The notes under the pieces: model-generated
What the model was told of the DNA's origin: nothing
Database searches by the model: none
What the model saw: only the letters and a program-made list of their open reading frames with translations
Made by a program: the position numbers and the translations under genes
From: Paenimyroides aestuarii
GTDB lineage: Bacteria > Bacteroidota > Bacteroidia > Flavobacteriales > Flavobacteriaceae
DNA length: 64,000 nt
Direction of reading: 5' to 3'
Assembly: GCF_024628805.1 (NCBI RefSeq)
Contig: NZ_CP102382.1
Span: 1,426,001 to 1,490,000 of the forward strand
In this document: positions 26,264 through 35,187 of the stretch, piece after piece
How positions within the stretch are numbered: position 1 is the stretch's first letter
Layout of the letters: each line of letters begins with the position of its first letter

Positions 26264-27736
26264 TTAATTAGTAATGGGTAATTGCACATAAAACGTGGTG
26301 CCTTTATCAATCATGGTTTCAAAGTGAATAGTACCACCGTAAGCTTCGATCATGTTTTTAATCATTGCCAGGCCAAGCCCCATGCCGCTTGTTTTGGTGG
26401 TGAATTTTGGTTCAAAAATTTTATTTTTTATATCGTTTGCAATTCCGGTTCCGTTGTCAGAAATGCTTATTAAAACCGCATCGTTTTTGCGCGCAACTTT
26501 CACCAAAATGCGAGGAAAAGGTTCGTATGATGGAATTGCTTGAATGGCATTTTTAACTAGGTTATTAATAATGCGAATAATTTGCGATTGATCAAAAACT
26601 GCTATGATTTCTTCTTCGGTAGATTGAAATTGAATAAAATCTTCGTTAAAAATATCCAAAGCCAATTGCACCACTTTCACCACATTTATTTGGGTGTTTT
26701 GTTGCGCCGGCATCGATGCAAAATTAGAAAATGCAGATGCTACGGCACTCATTGTATCAATTTGCTGCACCATGGTATCGCAAAAATCTTTTATTTTTTC
26801 GTTTACTTTTTCGTCATCTGGATTGAATTTTCGCTGAAAACTTTGCACCGATAACTTCATAGGTGTCAATGGGTTTTTAATTTCGTGGGCTACTTGTTTT
26901 GCCATTTCTCTCCACGCCATTTCGCGTTGACTTTGTGCCAATTTTTCAGCCGATTCTTCCAATTTGTCCACCATTTCATTGTAGGAATTGATTAAGGTTT
27001 CAATTTCGTAGGACGTGTTTTGTACTTTAATCTTTTCATTTTTTCGGTTGATGTTGGTTTTTTGGATGCGTTCGCTGATTAATTGAATGGATTTGGTGAT
27101 GTAATTCGATAGAATATAGGCAAGAAATATCGCCAAAATAATTACAAAAATATAAATTTGACCAAACAGAATTAAAAAGCTGTTTAGTTGTTTTTCATAA
27201 TACGAAGTTTCTTCGGCAACCGGCATGCTGATAATTCCCAAAGGTTTAAAACGACGGTCTTTTATATAATTATATGCAGAACGATAGGTGATTCCATCAA
27301 TAATTCGCAAATCGGTAAAGCGTTTGGTGCTGGTGGTTTCAATAATTTTTAAAACAGTCGGCGAAATTTCTTCATTGTTCACTTTATCAACCACAAAATT
27401 TCCTTTCGATGTCATTAAAAGCTTTCCTTTTAAATCATAAATATTAATTTGTATGTTATGAATGGTAGAAAGTTCAAATATTTTATCCTTAAAAATTAAA
27501 GGTAAATTTTCGGTACAAACGGGTAGAGGAGTGGTTTGTAGAATAAAGTTCACATGTTCGTTTACGGCGTCTTCTTTTCGCAGCAATCGATCTTGATGAT
27601 AGTTACGCGCTTCTTTTTTAAATTGATAAATAGTAACCATTGCAATTAAAACAGACGAGATGATGGTAAGAAAAATCATGGCTATGAAAATTCTTACCTG
27701 CAACGACGTTCTTTTTATACTGAATGGATGCGCCAT
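26264..27736 (-). CDS. Membrane sensor histidine kinase (orphan, NtrY-like)
   Basis: A 490-residue kinase. There are two transmembrane helices (about 13-33 and 190-212) with a periplasmic sensor domain of about 155 residues between them, then HAMP (about 212-262). The dimerisation/phosphoacceptor region holds WREMAKQVAHEIKNPLTPMKLS with the phospho-His. The ATPase domain has NLVKNAIQAI, DNGTGI and GMGLGLAMIKNMIE. The layout and H-box resemble the NtrY group. No response regulator is adjacent, so the partner is elsewhere. It begins 8 bp downstream of hemJ and is probably read with it. Confidence 0.93.
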   Translation of the reverse strand: MAHPFSIKRTSLQVRIFIAMIFLTIISSVLIAMVTIYQFKKEARNYHQDRLLRKEDAVNEHVNFILQTTPLPVCTENLPLIFKDKIFELSTIHNIQINIYDLKGKLLMTSKGNFVVDKVNNEEISPTVLKIIETTSTKRFTDLRIIDGITYRSAYNYIKDRRFKPLGIISMPVAEETSYYEKQLNSFLILFGQIYIFVIILAIFLAYILSNYITKSIQLISERIQKTNINRKNEKIKVQNTSYEIETLINSYNEMVDKLEESAEKLAQSQREMAWREMAKQVAHEIKNPLTPMKLSVQSFQRKFNPDDEKVNEKIKDFCDTMVQQIDTMSAVASAFSNFASMPAQQNTQINVVKVVQLALDIFNEDFIQFQSTEEEIIAVFDQSQIIRIINNLVKNAIQAIPSYEPFPRILVKVARKNDAVLISISDNGTGIANDIKNKIFEPKFTTKTSGMGLGLAMIKNMIEAYGGTIHFETMIDKGTTFYVQLPITN

Positions 27737-27744
27737 GAAACAAA

Positions 27745-28278
27745 CTAGCTTTTAGTGCGTATTTTTTTATAAAATTTAATTCCCAGCATAAGTAGTAATG
27801 ATAAACCAATAATGCCCACTACACCAAAAATCCAATTAATTGCACTTTTTAAAATTACTAAAAAAACTACTGAAAAAAGGATTATAGTGGCACCTTCGTT
27901 CCAAATTCTGAAAAACGAACTTGTTTTGGTTAGGTTTTTATTTTTGATTTGAGTTACAAATTGTTGACATTTAAAATGATACAACCAAAGTAGCAAAACA
28001 AAAAGCAGCTTTACATGCATCCAAGGCATCTTCAACAACGATGCATTTTCGATAAGCATCCACACGCCAAAAATAGTTGCTAAAATAGCAGACGGAAACG
28101 TGATGATGTACCACAATCTGTGGGTCATTATTTGGTATTGATTGGAAAGAATTTCCTTTTCAACTGTTGGTTTCAATTGTGCTTCTGCATAATATACAAA
28201 CAGGCGCACAATGTAAAAAAGTCCGGCAAACCAGCAAACTACAAAAATAATGTGTAAAGCCTTTAAATACAGATACAT
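27745..28278 (-). CDS. hemJ: Protoporphyrinogen IX oxidase HemJ
   Basis: A 177-residue four-helix inner-membrane protein. HemJ oxidises protoporphyrinogen IX to protoporphyrin IX, the penultimate haem step. The family features are present: LHIIFVVCWFAGLFYIVRLF at the first helix with the conserved His9, RLWYIITFPS in the second, and WMHVKLLFVLLLWLYH in the third. The CopD fold is related, but the motif order and the neighbouring hemH fit HemJ. No HemG or HemY occurs in the window, so this probably fills that step. Confidence 0.88.
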   Translation of the reverse strand: MYLYLKALHIIFVVCWFAGLFYIVRLFVYYAEAQLKPTVEKEILSNQYQIMTHRLWYIITFPSAILATIFGVWMLIENASLLKMPWMHVKLLFVLLLWLYHFKCQQFVTQIKNKNLTKTSSFFRIWNEGATIILFSVVFLVILKSAINWIFGVVGIIGLSLLLMLGIKFYKKIRTKS

Positions 28279-28302
28279 AGAATAAAATTTGTTTTGGGTT
28301 CA

Positions 28303-28345
28303 GGTTTCAGGTTATTACCGCTTTTTAAACTTGAAACCTGAAACC
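28303..28345. repeat. Palindrome between hemJ and hemH
   Basis: Arms GGTTTCAGGTT (28303-28313) and AACCTGAAACC (28335-28345), perfect over 11 bp with a 21-nt loop; each arm contains an internal near-repeat of CAGGTTT. It lies between the hemH stop and the hemJ start on the minus strand and could stabilise or attenuate the transcript. Confidence 0.7.
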
Positions 28346-28347
28346 GT

Positions 28348-29361
28348 TTATTTACTAAAATCTTTAATCCAATTGGCTACTACACCACACCATTCGTCTT
28401 CATCGTTCAAACAAGGAACGGCAAAAAATTCTTCACCTCCATGCTCTTTAAAATCTTCGTTAGCACGCATGGCAATTTCTTCTAAAGTTTCTAAACAGTC
28501 TGCCACGAAAGCAGGCGTTACAACCGCTAATTTTTTAATTCCTTTTGCAGGCATTTTGTTGATTTCCACATCGGTATAGGGTGTTAACCATTTGTCACCA
28601 GCCAATCTGGATTGAAAAGTTTCACTGTATTTGCCCTCAGGAATTCCCAGCAATTTAACCACTTGTTTGGTGGTTTCAAAACATTGGTGACGGTAGCAAA
28701 ATTCGTGTGCAGGCGAAGCGGTGTTGCAACAAGAACCATCAATTTTGCAATGCGATTTGGTTACATCAGTTTTGCGGATATGGCGTTTTGGAATTCCGTG
28801 GTACGAAAACAATAAGTGGTCGTAATCATATCCTTCCAAATGTTTTTTAATAGAATTTGCCAAAGCTTGAATAAAATCGGGTTTGTTGTAAAAAGCGGGA
28901 ACCTTGGTCAATTTCATTTCCGGGAATTTGGTAGCAACCAATTCATCAGCCAAAGCCCAAATAGTGGTGGTTGATGCCATGGCGTATTGCGGATACAGAG
29001 CTAAAAGCATCACATCGGTCACTCCTTGTTCTTTTAGTTCTTGCAAGCCTTTTTCAATAGTCATGGTGCCGTATCGCATGGCTAAAGCAACGGGAATGTC
29101 CACTTGTTTTTTCACCTTTTCATGCATTCTTTTAGAAAAAACAATCAAAGGCGAACCTTCATCGGTCCAGATTTGTGCATAAGCATGCGCCGAATTTTCG
29201 GGACGCTTTCTTAAAATAAAACCTCTAACGATTAAAGCCCGCAACAGATACGGAACATCGATCACATATTTATCCATTAAAAATTCGTCTAAATATGGCT
29301 TTACATCTTTCGGTGTTGGACTTTCAGGCGAACCTAAATTTACTAATAAAACTCCTTTCAT
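28348..29361 (-). CDS. hemH: Ferrochelatase with internal cysteine-rich insertion
   Basis: The 337-residue enzyme inserts Fe(II) into protoporphyrin IX. Motifs: LLVNLGSPESPTPKDVKPYL at the start, FSYHGIPKRHIRK with the catalytic His near residue 188, and a C-terminal half with ETLEEIAM. Right after the catalytic His is a segment with five cysteines (CKIDGSCC, then C and C nine and four residues further on), absent from the E. coli enzyme. It could hold an iron-sulfur cluster or metal. A 72-bp gap separates it from the AraC gene upstream and 69 bp from hemJ downstream. Confidence 0.95.
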   Translation of the reverse strand: MKGVLLVNLGSPESPTPKDVKPYLDEFLMDKYVIDVPYLLRALIVRGFILRKRPENSAHAYAQIWTDEGSPLIVFSKRMHEKVKKQVDIPVALAMRYGTMTIEKGLQELKEQGVTDVMLLALYPQYAMASTTTIWALADELVATKFPEMKLTKVPAFYNKPDFIQALANSIKKHLEGYDYDHLLFSYHGIPKRHIRKTDVTKSHCKIDGSCCNTASPAHEFCYRHQCFETTKQVVKLLGIPEGKYSETFQSRLAGDKWLTPYTDVEINKMPAKGIKKLAVVTPAFVADCLETLEEIAMRANEDFKEHGGEEFFAVPCLNDEDEWCGVVANWIKDFSK

Positions 29362-29433
29362 TTCTTTGTTTTTATAATTTAGCTTTGTTAGATTTTAGAA
29401 CTTAGGCAAAGCTTTTTTACATTTTTTAATTTA

Positions 29434-30303
29434 TTAATTTGCGGTTAACGACATTAAATATTTTTTAGGCGTTGTGCCAAATTTTTTCTTAAAAGCGGCA
29501 ATAAAATGGCTGGCAGTGCTGTAACCTATGCGAATGCCCACTTCGTTTACATTATAGGTGCCGCTATCTAATAGTTTTCGGGCATATTCCATTTTATAAT
29601 CAAACAAAAAACCATAGACGGTATCGCCATAAACTTGCTTAAAGCCTTGTTTCAATTTTTTAATATTCAGTCCAATTTCATCGGCAAGCTTTTGCAGAGT
29701 GGGTGGTTCAGCCATATTTTTAATGAGGATATCTTTTGCTTGTTTAATCTTCATAATTTCTTCTTCATCGGTTTTAAACGGGCAGCTTTCATCTTCTTCC
29801 CCTTCGGGCTTATTGAAAAGCAGACTTAAAAGTTCGTAAACCTTTGCCTTATAGTACAGTTTTTTTACCGATGAATGTAGGTTAAAATTCATTATTTGAT
29901 ACAAAACCACTGCCATAGACGGTGTAATACCGTTTTGGGCATAATGCTTTCGGTTGATGGTATCTTTATTTAAAAAAGGAATAAATTCTGCTTCAGTTGA
30001 AAAAAGACTGTGAAATTTTTTAATCGATATTATAATTGAAATAATCCATGAATGGGGCTGAAGTTCCAAGTAAATCGGTAAATTTTTTTGCGGATTATAC
30101 AGTGTTAAACTATTTTCTTCGTTCACCGGCATGGCATAAGAACCATTGTTAAAAATAAACTTACTGCTGCCTTTCAACATAAAATGAAATTGCAACACTT
30201 CATTGCCCACATCTTTGGTAACTATCTGTAAATTATCGCTTTCGTTCTTTAAACGGATGCAGATAAAGTCATCTTCTAAAATAACATCTTCTTGAGTACT
30301 CAT
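29434..30303 (-). CDS. AraC-family transcriptional regulator
   Basis: A 289-residue regulator with start at ATG 30303 (MSTQEDVILEDD); the 11 extra codons upstream lack support. An N-terminal cupin-like sensing part (about 15-150) is followed by the two-HTH AraC domain (about 190-289), with TLQKLADEIGLNIKKLKQGFK and NEVGIRIGYSTASHFIAAFK plus FGTTPKKYL. It is first in a minus-strand run with hemH and hemJ and divergent from hemA across a 231-bp gap holding a 19-bp palindrome. Control of haem or iron genes is therefore likely, by position. Confidence 0.9.
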   Translation of the reverse strand: MSTQEDVILEDDFICIRLKNESDNLQIVTKDVGNEVLQFHFMLKGSSKFIFNNGSYAMPVNEENSLTLYNPQKNLPIYLELQPHSWIISIIISIKKFHSLFSTEAEFIPFLNKDTINRKHYAQNGITPSMAVVLYQIMNFNLHSSVKKLYYKAKVYELLSLLFNKPEGEEDESCPFKTDEEEIMKIKQAKDILIKNMAEPPTLQKLADEIGLNIKKLKQGFKQVYGDTVYGFLFDYKMEYARKLLDSGTYNVNEVGIRIGYSTASHFIAAFKKKFGTTPKKYLMSLTAN

Positions 30304-30350
30304 AGCGTTATTTTTATTTTTATTAGACAAACACAACTCGAGATTATTTT

Positions 30351-30369
30351 ATTTAGAATAGTTCTAAAT
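30351..30369. promoter_or_regulatory. 19-bp perfect palindrome, candidate operator
   Basis: ATTTAGAA-TAG-TTCTAAAT, perfect over 8+8 with a 3-nt centre, lies 48-66 bp before the AraC start and about 165 bp before hemA. The size and symmetry suit a dimeric repressor such as a Fur- or DtxR-type metalloregulator or a Crp-like protein; the binder is not identified. Confidence 0.5.
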
Positions 30370-30477
30370 ATAGATTCAAAATAATCGTTTTAACACAGCA
30401 AATGTAAGCCTTTTTAAGAAAAGTACCGCAATGTTAGTGTAAAAATAACTCAAAGGTTATAATTAGTCCTTTTAGCG

Positions 30478-30509
30478 TTATTTTAATTCAAAGGAAGCCT
30501 GTAAATTTG
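30478..30509 (+). promoter_or_regulatory. Probable promoter of the hemA operon
   Basis: TAAATTTG at 30502-30509 matches the TAnnTTTG -7 box. A TTA 21 nt upstream is a weak -33 element. Predicted transcription begins about 20 nt before the hemA ATG (30535). Confidence 0.5.
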
Positions 30510-30534
30510 TAGCACTTTAGTACAAAAGTAAAGA

Positions 30535-31794
30535 ATGAAAAACAACAACGATATAAAACCGTCGCATTTTTATGTGGTTGGGTTAAGCTATAAAAAAGCC
30601 GATGCAGAAATGCGAGGCAAATTCAGCTTAAGCGAACAAGCAAAATTAGATTTGTTGGCAGATGCCCACTTACAGGGAATTTCGTCGGTTATGGCTATTT
30701 CTACTTGTAATAGAACCGAACTATATGGTTTTGCAGAACATCCTTTTCAATTGATTTCATTATTGTGTGCGCACAGCAGTGGAACTATTGACGATTTTCA
30801 GCGTGTTGCTTATGTGCACAAAAACAACGAAGCCGTTTCGCATCTTTTCAAAGTGGGAACAGGTATGGATAGCCAAATTTTAGGCGATTTTGAAATTATA
30901 AGCCAAGTTAAAACCGGTTTTATTGCCGCACGGGAAAAAGGATTAACCAACAATTATTTTGAACGATTGGTAAATTCGGTAATTCAGGCAAGCAAACGCA
31001 TTAAAAACGAAACCGAAATAAGCACAGGTGCCACTTCGGTATCTTTTGCTTCGGTTCACTATATTTTGAAGAACGTTTCCAACATAAAAGACAAAAATAT
31101 TTTATTGTTTGGAACTGGAAAAATTGGTAGAAACACTTGCGAAAATCTTGTAAAACATACCAAAAACAGTCATATTACGTTGATTAATCGCACCAAAGAC
31201 AAAGCACAGAAAATTGCAGGCAAATTTAACTTAATCGTAAAAGATTATGCCGATTTGCAAGCCGAAATTCAAAATACCGACGTGTTGATTGTTGCCACAG
31301 GTGCTCAAAACCCTACCATCGACAAAGAACTGCTTAATCTAAAAAAACCGTTGTTGATTTTAGATTTATCCATTCCAAAAAATGTGAATGAAAATGTTTT
31401 GGAAACAAACGGCGTGGAACTGATTCATCTAGACACTTTATCGCAAATGACCGATGACACCTTGGAAAAACGTAAGCAATATGTGCCGCAAGCCATGGCT
31501 ATCATTGAAGAAGTGAAACACGAATTCATCACTTGGACACAAGCCCGAAAGTTTGCTCCGACCATTCACGCCTTGAAAGCCAAATTGGAAGAGATGAAGC
31601 AAAACGAATTAAAATACCACAAAAAGAAAATAAATAATTTTGATGAAGAACAGGCAGAACTGATTACAAGCCGCCTTATTCAAAAAATCACCACACATTT
31701 TGCCAATCATTTAAAAGATGATGAAACCGAAGTGGACGAAAGCATCGAATGGATTGGAAAAGTGTTTCAATTAGAATCTTTACAAAATGACTAA
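30535..31794 (+). CDS. hemA: Glutamyl-tRNA reductase
   Basis: The 419-residue enzyme reduces Glu-tRNA(Glu) to glutamate-1-semialdehyde, the first committed step of C5 haem synthesis. The nucleophilic cysteine is Cys58 in ISTCNRTELYG. GTGMDSQILGDFEIISQVK and the NADPH-binding LLFGTGKIGRNTCENL follow, then a C-terminal dimerisation helix. It heads a plus-strand operon; hemC overlaps its last 8 bp. The partner aminotransferase hemL is not in the window. Confidence 0.96.
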   Translation: MKNNNDIKPSHFYVVGLSYKKADAEMRGKFSLSEQAKLDLLADAHLQGISSVMAISTCNRTELYGFAEHPFQLISLLCAHSSGTIDDFQRVAYVHKNNEAVSHLFKVGTGMDSQILGDFEIISQVKTGFIAAREKGLTNNYFERLVNSVIQASKRIKNETEISTGATSVSFASVHYILKNVSNIKDKNILLFGTGKIGRNTCENLVKHTKNSHITLINRTKDKAQKIAGKFNLIVKDYADLQAEIQNTDVLIVATGAQNPTIDKELLNLKKPLLILDLSIPKNVNENVLETNGVELIHLDTLSQMTDDTLEKRKQYVPQAMAIIEEVKHEFITWTQARKFAPTIHALKAKLEEMKQNELKYHKKKINNFDEEQAELITSRLIQKITTHFANHLKDDETEVDESIEWIGKVFQLESLQND

Positions 31795-32710
31795 AACCAT
31801 TCGAATTGGAACCCGCGACAGCGAATTAGCCCTTTGGCAAGCACACACCGTACAAAAAAAACTGAACGATTTAGGCTATAAAACAGAAATTGTAGCAGTA
31901 AAAGCCGATGGCGATATTATTTTGGATAAACCTTTGTACGAGCTAGGGATTACTGGAATTTTCACAAAAACCCTCGATGTTGCCATGATTGCTGGTAAGG
32001 TTGATATTGCGGTGCATTCCATGAAAGATGTGCCTACTGTTTTGCCGCAAGGCATTGTGCAAGCCGCTGTTTTAGAACGTGCAAACATTTTAGATATTTT
32101 GGTTCATAAAGGTTCGCTAGACTTTTTAAACGAAAACGGAATCATTGCCACTGGAAGTTTGCGCAGAAAAGCACAATGGTTAAACAAATATCCCCAACAC
32201 CAAGTGGAAGATCTGCGCGGAAATGTGAATACGCGCATGCAAAAATTGAAAGATAACCCGTGGAACGGAGCTATTTTTGCGGCGGCTGGTTTGGAACGAA
32301 TCAATCTAAAGCCTACCGAATTTGTTAATCTAGATTGGATGGTTCCTGCACCCGCACAAGGCGCTATGTTGGTTGTAGCTATGGAAAATGACAATTATAC
32401 TTTAGATGCTTTGGTTCAATTAAACGATATCGAAACCGAAATTTGTACACACATCGAACGGCAGTTTTTGCGCACGCTAGAAGGTGGTTGTACAGCACCA
32501 ATTGGCGCTTTGGCAACATATAATGAAGATGAAGATGCCATTGTTTTTAAAGGAAATTTACTTTCGATAGATGGAAAACAGAAATTCGAAATTGAAAAAA
32601 CCGTTCCGATTAATGAATGGAAAAAATTAGGATTTCTTGCTGCTAAAGAAATTTTAGAAAACGGTGGAGAGCAGTTAATGAAACAACTTCGAGAACAATT
32701 GAAAAAGTAA
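31787..32710 (+). CDS. hemC: Hydroxymethylbilane synthase (porphobilinogen deaminase)
   Basis: The 307-residue enzyme joins four porphobilinogens into hydroxymethylbilane. It starts IRIGTRDSELALWQAH, contains HSMKDVPTVLP and GSLRRKAQW with the anion-binding Arg residues, and LEGGCTAPIGA, whose cysteine carries the dipyrromethane cofactor. The start overlaps hemA by 8 bp and the stop is one base before hemD, so translation is coupled across three genes. Confidence 0.97.
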   Translation: MTKTIRIGTRDSELALWQAHTVQKKLNDLGYKTEIVAVKADGDIILDKPLYELGITGIFTKTLDVAMIAGKVDIAVHSMKDVPTVLPQGIVQAAVLERANILDILVHKGSLDFLNENGIIATGSLRRKAQWLNKYPQHQVEDLRGNVNTRMQKLKDNPWNGAIFAAAGLERINLKPTEFVNLDWMVPAPAQGAMLVVAMENDNYTLDALVQLNDIETEICTHIERQFLRTLEGGCTAPIGALATYNEDEDAIVFKGNLLSIDGKQKFEIEKTVPINEWKKLGFLAAKEILENGGEQLMKQLREQLKK

Positions 32711-32711
32711 A

Positions 32712-33386
32712 ATGAAAACCAAAATCTGTGTTTTATCAACCAAAAAACTTCAAAGCAATCAAAAACAATTTTTGCTAAATGCTCGTTTTTCGGTCATTGA
32801 AGCAGATTTTATAAAGATTTCATTTGTTCCGTTTCAGTTAAAAACCATTCCAACTTTATTGCTATTCACCTCGCAAAATGCCGTAAAAAGCGTATTGCAG
32901 AATGAACATATCGAAAATTTGAAAGAAATTCCAGCAGTTTGTGTAGGCTCAAAAACCAAAGAATTGTTACAAAAAAATGGGTTTAAAGTATTGGAAAATG
33001 AAGAATATGCAGCAGATTTAGCACCAATTATTCAGCAGAAATATCACTTGCAACAAATAGCTTTTTTCGCCGGAAATTTAAGACGAGATGTTTTGCCAAA
33101 TGCCCTGAGAAAAAGCAATATTTCTTTTGAAGAATACACAGTATATCAAAACTTAGCAAATTCAATTGAAATTCAAGCCAAAACTGATGCATTGCTGTTT
33201 TTTAGTCCGTCTGGTATTCACAGTTATTTGCAACAAAACACCATAGAAAATCAAACTTGTTTCTGTATTGGCACTACAACTGCGGCGGCTTTGAACGGAG
33301 TCACAAACAATATCGTAATTGCCAATAAGCAAACGGTAGAAAATGTGATTATTCAATGTATTAATTACTATAACAATAAGCTTTAG
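32712..33386 (+). CDS. hemD: Uroporphyrinogen-III synthase
   Basis: A 224-residue protein of the fast-evolving HemD family, which closes hydroxymethylbilane with inversion of ring D. Sequence signals are weak, as usual: LLFTSQNAVKSVL near residue 55, an AVCVGSKTKELLQKNGF turn, and LLFFSPSGIHSYL near 160 with the family SPSG element, then CIGTTTAAALN. The position directly after hemC (1-bp gap) makes the call firm. The stop lies inside the left arm of a palindromic element (33379-33453). Confidence 0.92.
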   Translation: MKTKICVLSTKKLQSNQKQFLLNARFSVIEADFIKISFVPFQLKTIPTLLLFTSQNAVKSVLQNEHIENLKEIPAVCVGSKTKELLQKNGFKVLENEEYAADLAPIIQQKYHLQQIAFFAGNLRRDVLPNALRKSNISFEEYTVYQNLANSIEIQAKTDALLFFSPSGIHSYLQQNTIENQTCFCIGTTTAAALNGVTNNIVIANKQTVENVIIQCINYYNNKL

Positions 33387-33453
33387 GCAGAATGCCTTAA
33401 GCAATTTAATACAAACAATTTGGCTTGAAGCATACAGCTTAAAGCCTAAAGCT
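33379..33453. repeat. Palindromic intergenic element between hemD and hemE
   Basis: The outer arms AGCTTTAGGC and GCCTAAAGCT are perfect inverted repeats 75 bp apart end to end. Inside are two near-perfect hairpins, GCTTTAGGC/GCCTTAAGC and GGCTTGAAGC/GCTTAAAGCC. This hairpin-spacer-hairpin layout and size match the REP/BIME-like copies downstream, but the sequence family differs. It overlaps the hemD stop. Confidence 0.75.
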
Positions 33454-33462
33454 AAATAAAAA

Positions 33463-34488
33463 ATGATAAAAAACGATTTATTTTTACGAGCATTAAGAGG
33501 AGAAACCGTAGAGCGTCCGCCAGTTTGGATGATGCGTCAGGCGGGGCGTTACCTTCCAGAGTTTATGGAGATAAAAGCCAAATACGATTTCTTTACACGT
33601 TGTCAAACACCAGAATTAGCAAGTGAGATTACCGTTCAACCCATACGCCGTTATGGGATGGATGCGGCCATATTGTTTAGTGATATTCTTGTTATTCCTC
33701 AAGCGATGAATATTGAGGTACAAATGAAACCAAATTTTGGTCCGTATTTACCCAATCCTATCCGTACACAACAAGACGTAAACAATGTAATTGTACCCGA
33801 TGTTACCGAAGCTTTAGATTATGTGTACCAAGCGATAAAAGCAACCAAAGAAAAGCTTAATGACGAAATTCCGTTAATTGGTTTTGCTGGTTCGCCATGG
33901 ACAATCTTGTGTTATTGTGTACAAGGACAAGGCAGTAAAAATTATGATAAAGCCAAAAGATTCTGTTTTACAAATCCTGTTGCAGCGCATCAATTGCTTC
34001 AAAAAATCACAGATACAACCATTGCTTATTTAAAAGAAAAAGTAAAAGCTGGTTGCAATGCGGTACAAGTGTTCGATTCTTGGGGCGGAATGTTATCGCC
34101 TGATGATTATCAAGAATTTTCATGGAAATATATCCAACAAATTATCGACGCCTTAAAAGACGATGCGCCTGTTATTGCTTTTGGTAAAGGTTGCTGGTTT
34201 GCGTTAGATGTTATGGCAAAGTCTGGTGCTTCGGCACTTGGTGTAGATTGGACGTGCTCGCCTAAAAACGCACGCTACTTAACTGGCGGAAACATTACGT
34301 TGCAAGGAAATTTTGACCCCACACGTTTATATTCTTCACCAGAAAAAATCAAAACCATGGTAACAGATATGATCAACCAATTTGGAAAAGATAAATACAT
34401 CGTTAATCTCGGGCACGGTATTTTACCAGACATTCCTTTAGAAAATGCAAAAGCATTTATTGATGCGGTGAAGGGGTATAAAGGATAG
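33463..34488 (+). CDS. hemE: Uroporphyrinogen decarboxylase
   Basis: The 341-residue enzyme removes four carboxyl groups from uroporphyrinogen III. The signatures are [17 protein letters not shown] near residues 18-34 and [16 protein letters not shown] near 142, with [12 protein letters not shown] carrying the catalytic Asp. The chain is full length with the end IDAVKGYKG. The last 48 bp are repeated, with six changes, at 35188-35235 after the RAYT gene. Confidence 0.97.
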   Translation: MIKNDLFLRALRGETVERPPVWMMRQAGRYLPEFMEIKAKYDFFTRCQTPELASEITVQPIRRYGMDAAILFSDILVIPQAMNIEVQMKPNFGPYLPNPIRTQQDVNNVIVPDVTEALDYVYQAIKATKEKLNDEIPLIGFAGSPWTILCYCVQGQGSKNYDKAKRFCFTNPVAAHQLLQKITDTTIAYLKEKVKAGCNAVQVFDSWGGMLSPDDYQEFSWKYIQQIIDALKDDAPVIAFGKGCWFALDVMAKSGASALGVDWTCSPKNARYLTGGNITLQGNFDPTRLYSSPEKIKTMVTDMINQFGKDKYIVNLGHGILPDIPLENAKAFIDAVKGYKG

Positions 34489-34492
34489 ATAT

Positions 34493-34566
34493 CCTGCAAG
34501 GTTTTTAAAACCTTGTAGGTGTCGTGTATATATAAAAAGCCTACAAGGCCCGTAAGACCTTGCAGG
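34493..34566. repeat. REP/BIME-like element, copy 1 (after hemE)
   Basis: A first palindrome (CCTGCAAGG with CCTTGTAGG around a TTTTTAAAA core), a spacer of about 19 nt, then a second palindrome (CCTACAAGG with CCTTGCAGG). The two halves are also inverted copies of each other, so the 74 bp can fold as two hairpins or one long one. It lies 5 bp after the hemE stop and 19 bp before the RAYT gene. Confidence 0.92.
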
Positions 34567-34584
34567 GTGAAAAATGACAATGAA

Positions 34585-35133
34585 ATGAAATTAGAAACAT
34601 TAGAAAAAGGATATTGCTATCATATTTACAATCGTGGTATTAACAGTTGTAATGTCTTTTCTAATGATAAAAATAAACTGTATTTTTTAAGCCTTCTTAA
34701 GCGTTACCTAACATCAGTTGTTACTGTTTTTGCGTATTGTTTAATGGACAATCATTTTCATTTAGTTGTACGAATTGATGATAAAAGTCTTGCAAGTCAA
34801 AGTTTTTCTAATTTATTCAATGCATATGCAAAAGCGTACAATAAAGAACAAAACAGGACAGGTAGTTTGTTTGAAAAGCATTTTAAAAGAGTGCAATTAA
34901 AAGATGATAAGTATTTAAAAAATCTGATTATTTATGTACATCTTAATCCGTTGCATCACTTGAATCAAGATTACACACAATTTCAATTCTCCTCATATCG
35001 CAGTTTTTTATCAGATAAAGCAACACAATTAGCAAGGAATGAGGTAATAGAAATGTTTGATAATATTGAGAATTTTGTGTATTGTCATTCCTCAAAACAA
35101 GAAATTTTGACCGAAATTTACACATTGGAATGA
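34585..35133 (+). CDS. REP-associated tyrosine transposase (RAYT, Y1_Tnp)
   Basis: A 182-residue HUH-superfamily transposase, start at ATG 34585 (MKLETLEKG). The HUH pair is in MDNHFHLVVR, the N-terminal fold carries CYHIYNRGI, and the likely catalytic tyrosine is in LIIYVHLNPLHH; GSLFEKHFKR is also typical. RAYTs act on single-stranded REP hairpins and are usually single-copy and domesticated. REP-like elements flank this gene on both sides (34493 and 35240), with a third at 35693. The gene sits inside the hem operon in the same direction, so it is probably co-transcribed. Confidence 0.92.
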   Translation: MKLETLEKGYCYHIYNRGINSCNVFSNDKNKLYFLSLLKRYLTSVVTVFAYCLMDNHFHLVVRIDDKSLASQSFSNLFNAYAKAYNKEQNRTGSLFEKHFKRVQLKDDKYLKNLIIYVHLNPLHHLNQDYTQFQFSSYRSFLSDKATQLARNEVIEMFDNIENFVYCHSSKQEILTEIYTLE

Positions 35134-35187
35134 TCTTATAAGGTTTCACAAACCAAGTTGATAAAAATAATGAATACATGCAAGATT

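Noticed and set aside
25811..26281. 156-codon plus-strand frame under the enoyl-CoA hydratase gene
   Set aside because: Antisense to a conserved crotonase-fold gene; no motif, signal or neighbour supports it.
27745..28278. Copper resistance protein CopD as the identity of the 177-aa membrane protein
   Set aside because: The fold is related, but the first-helix His motif, length and hemH linkage fit HemJ better.
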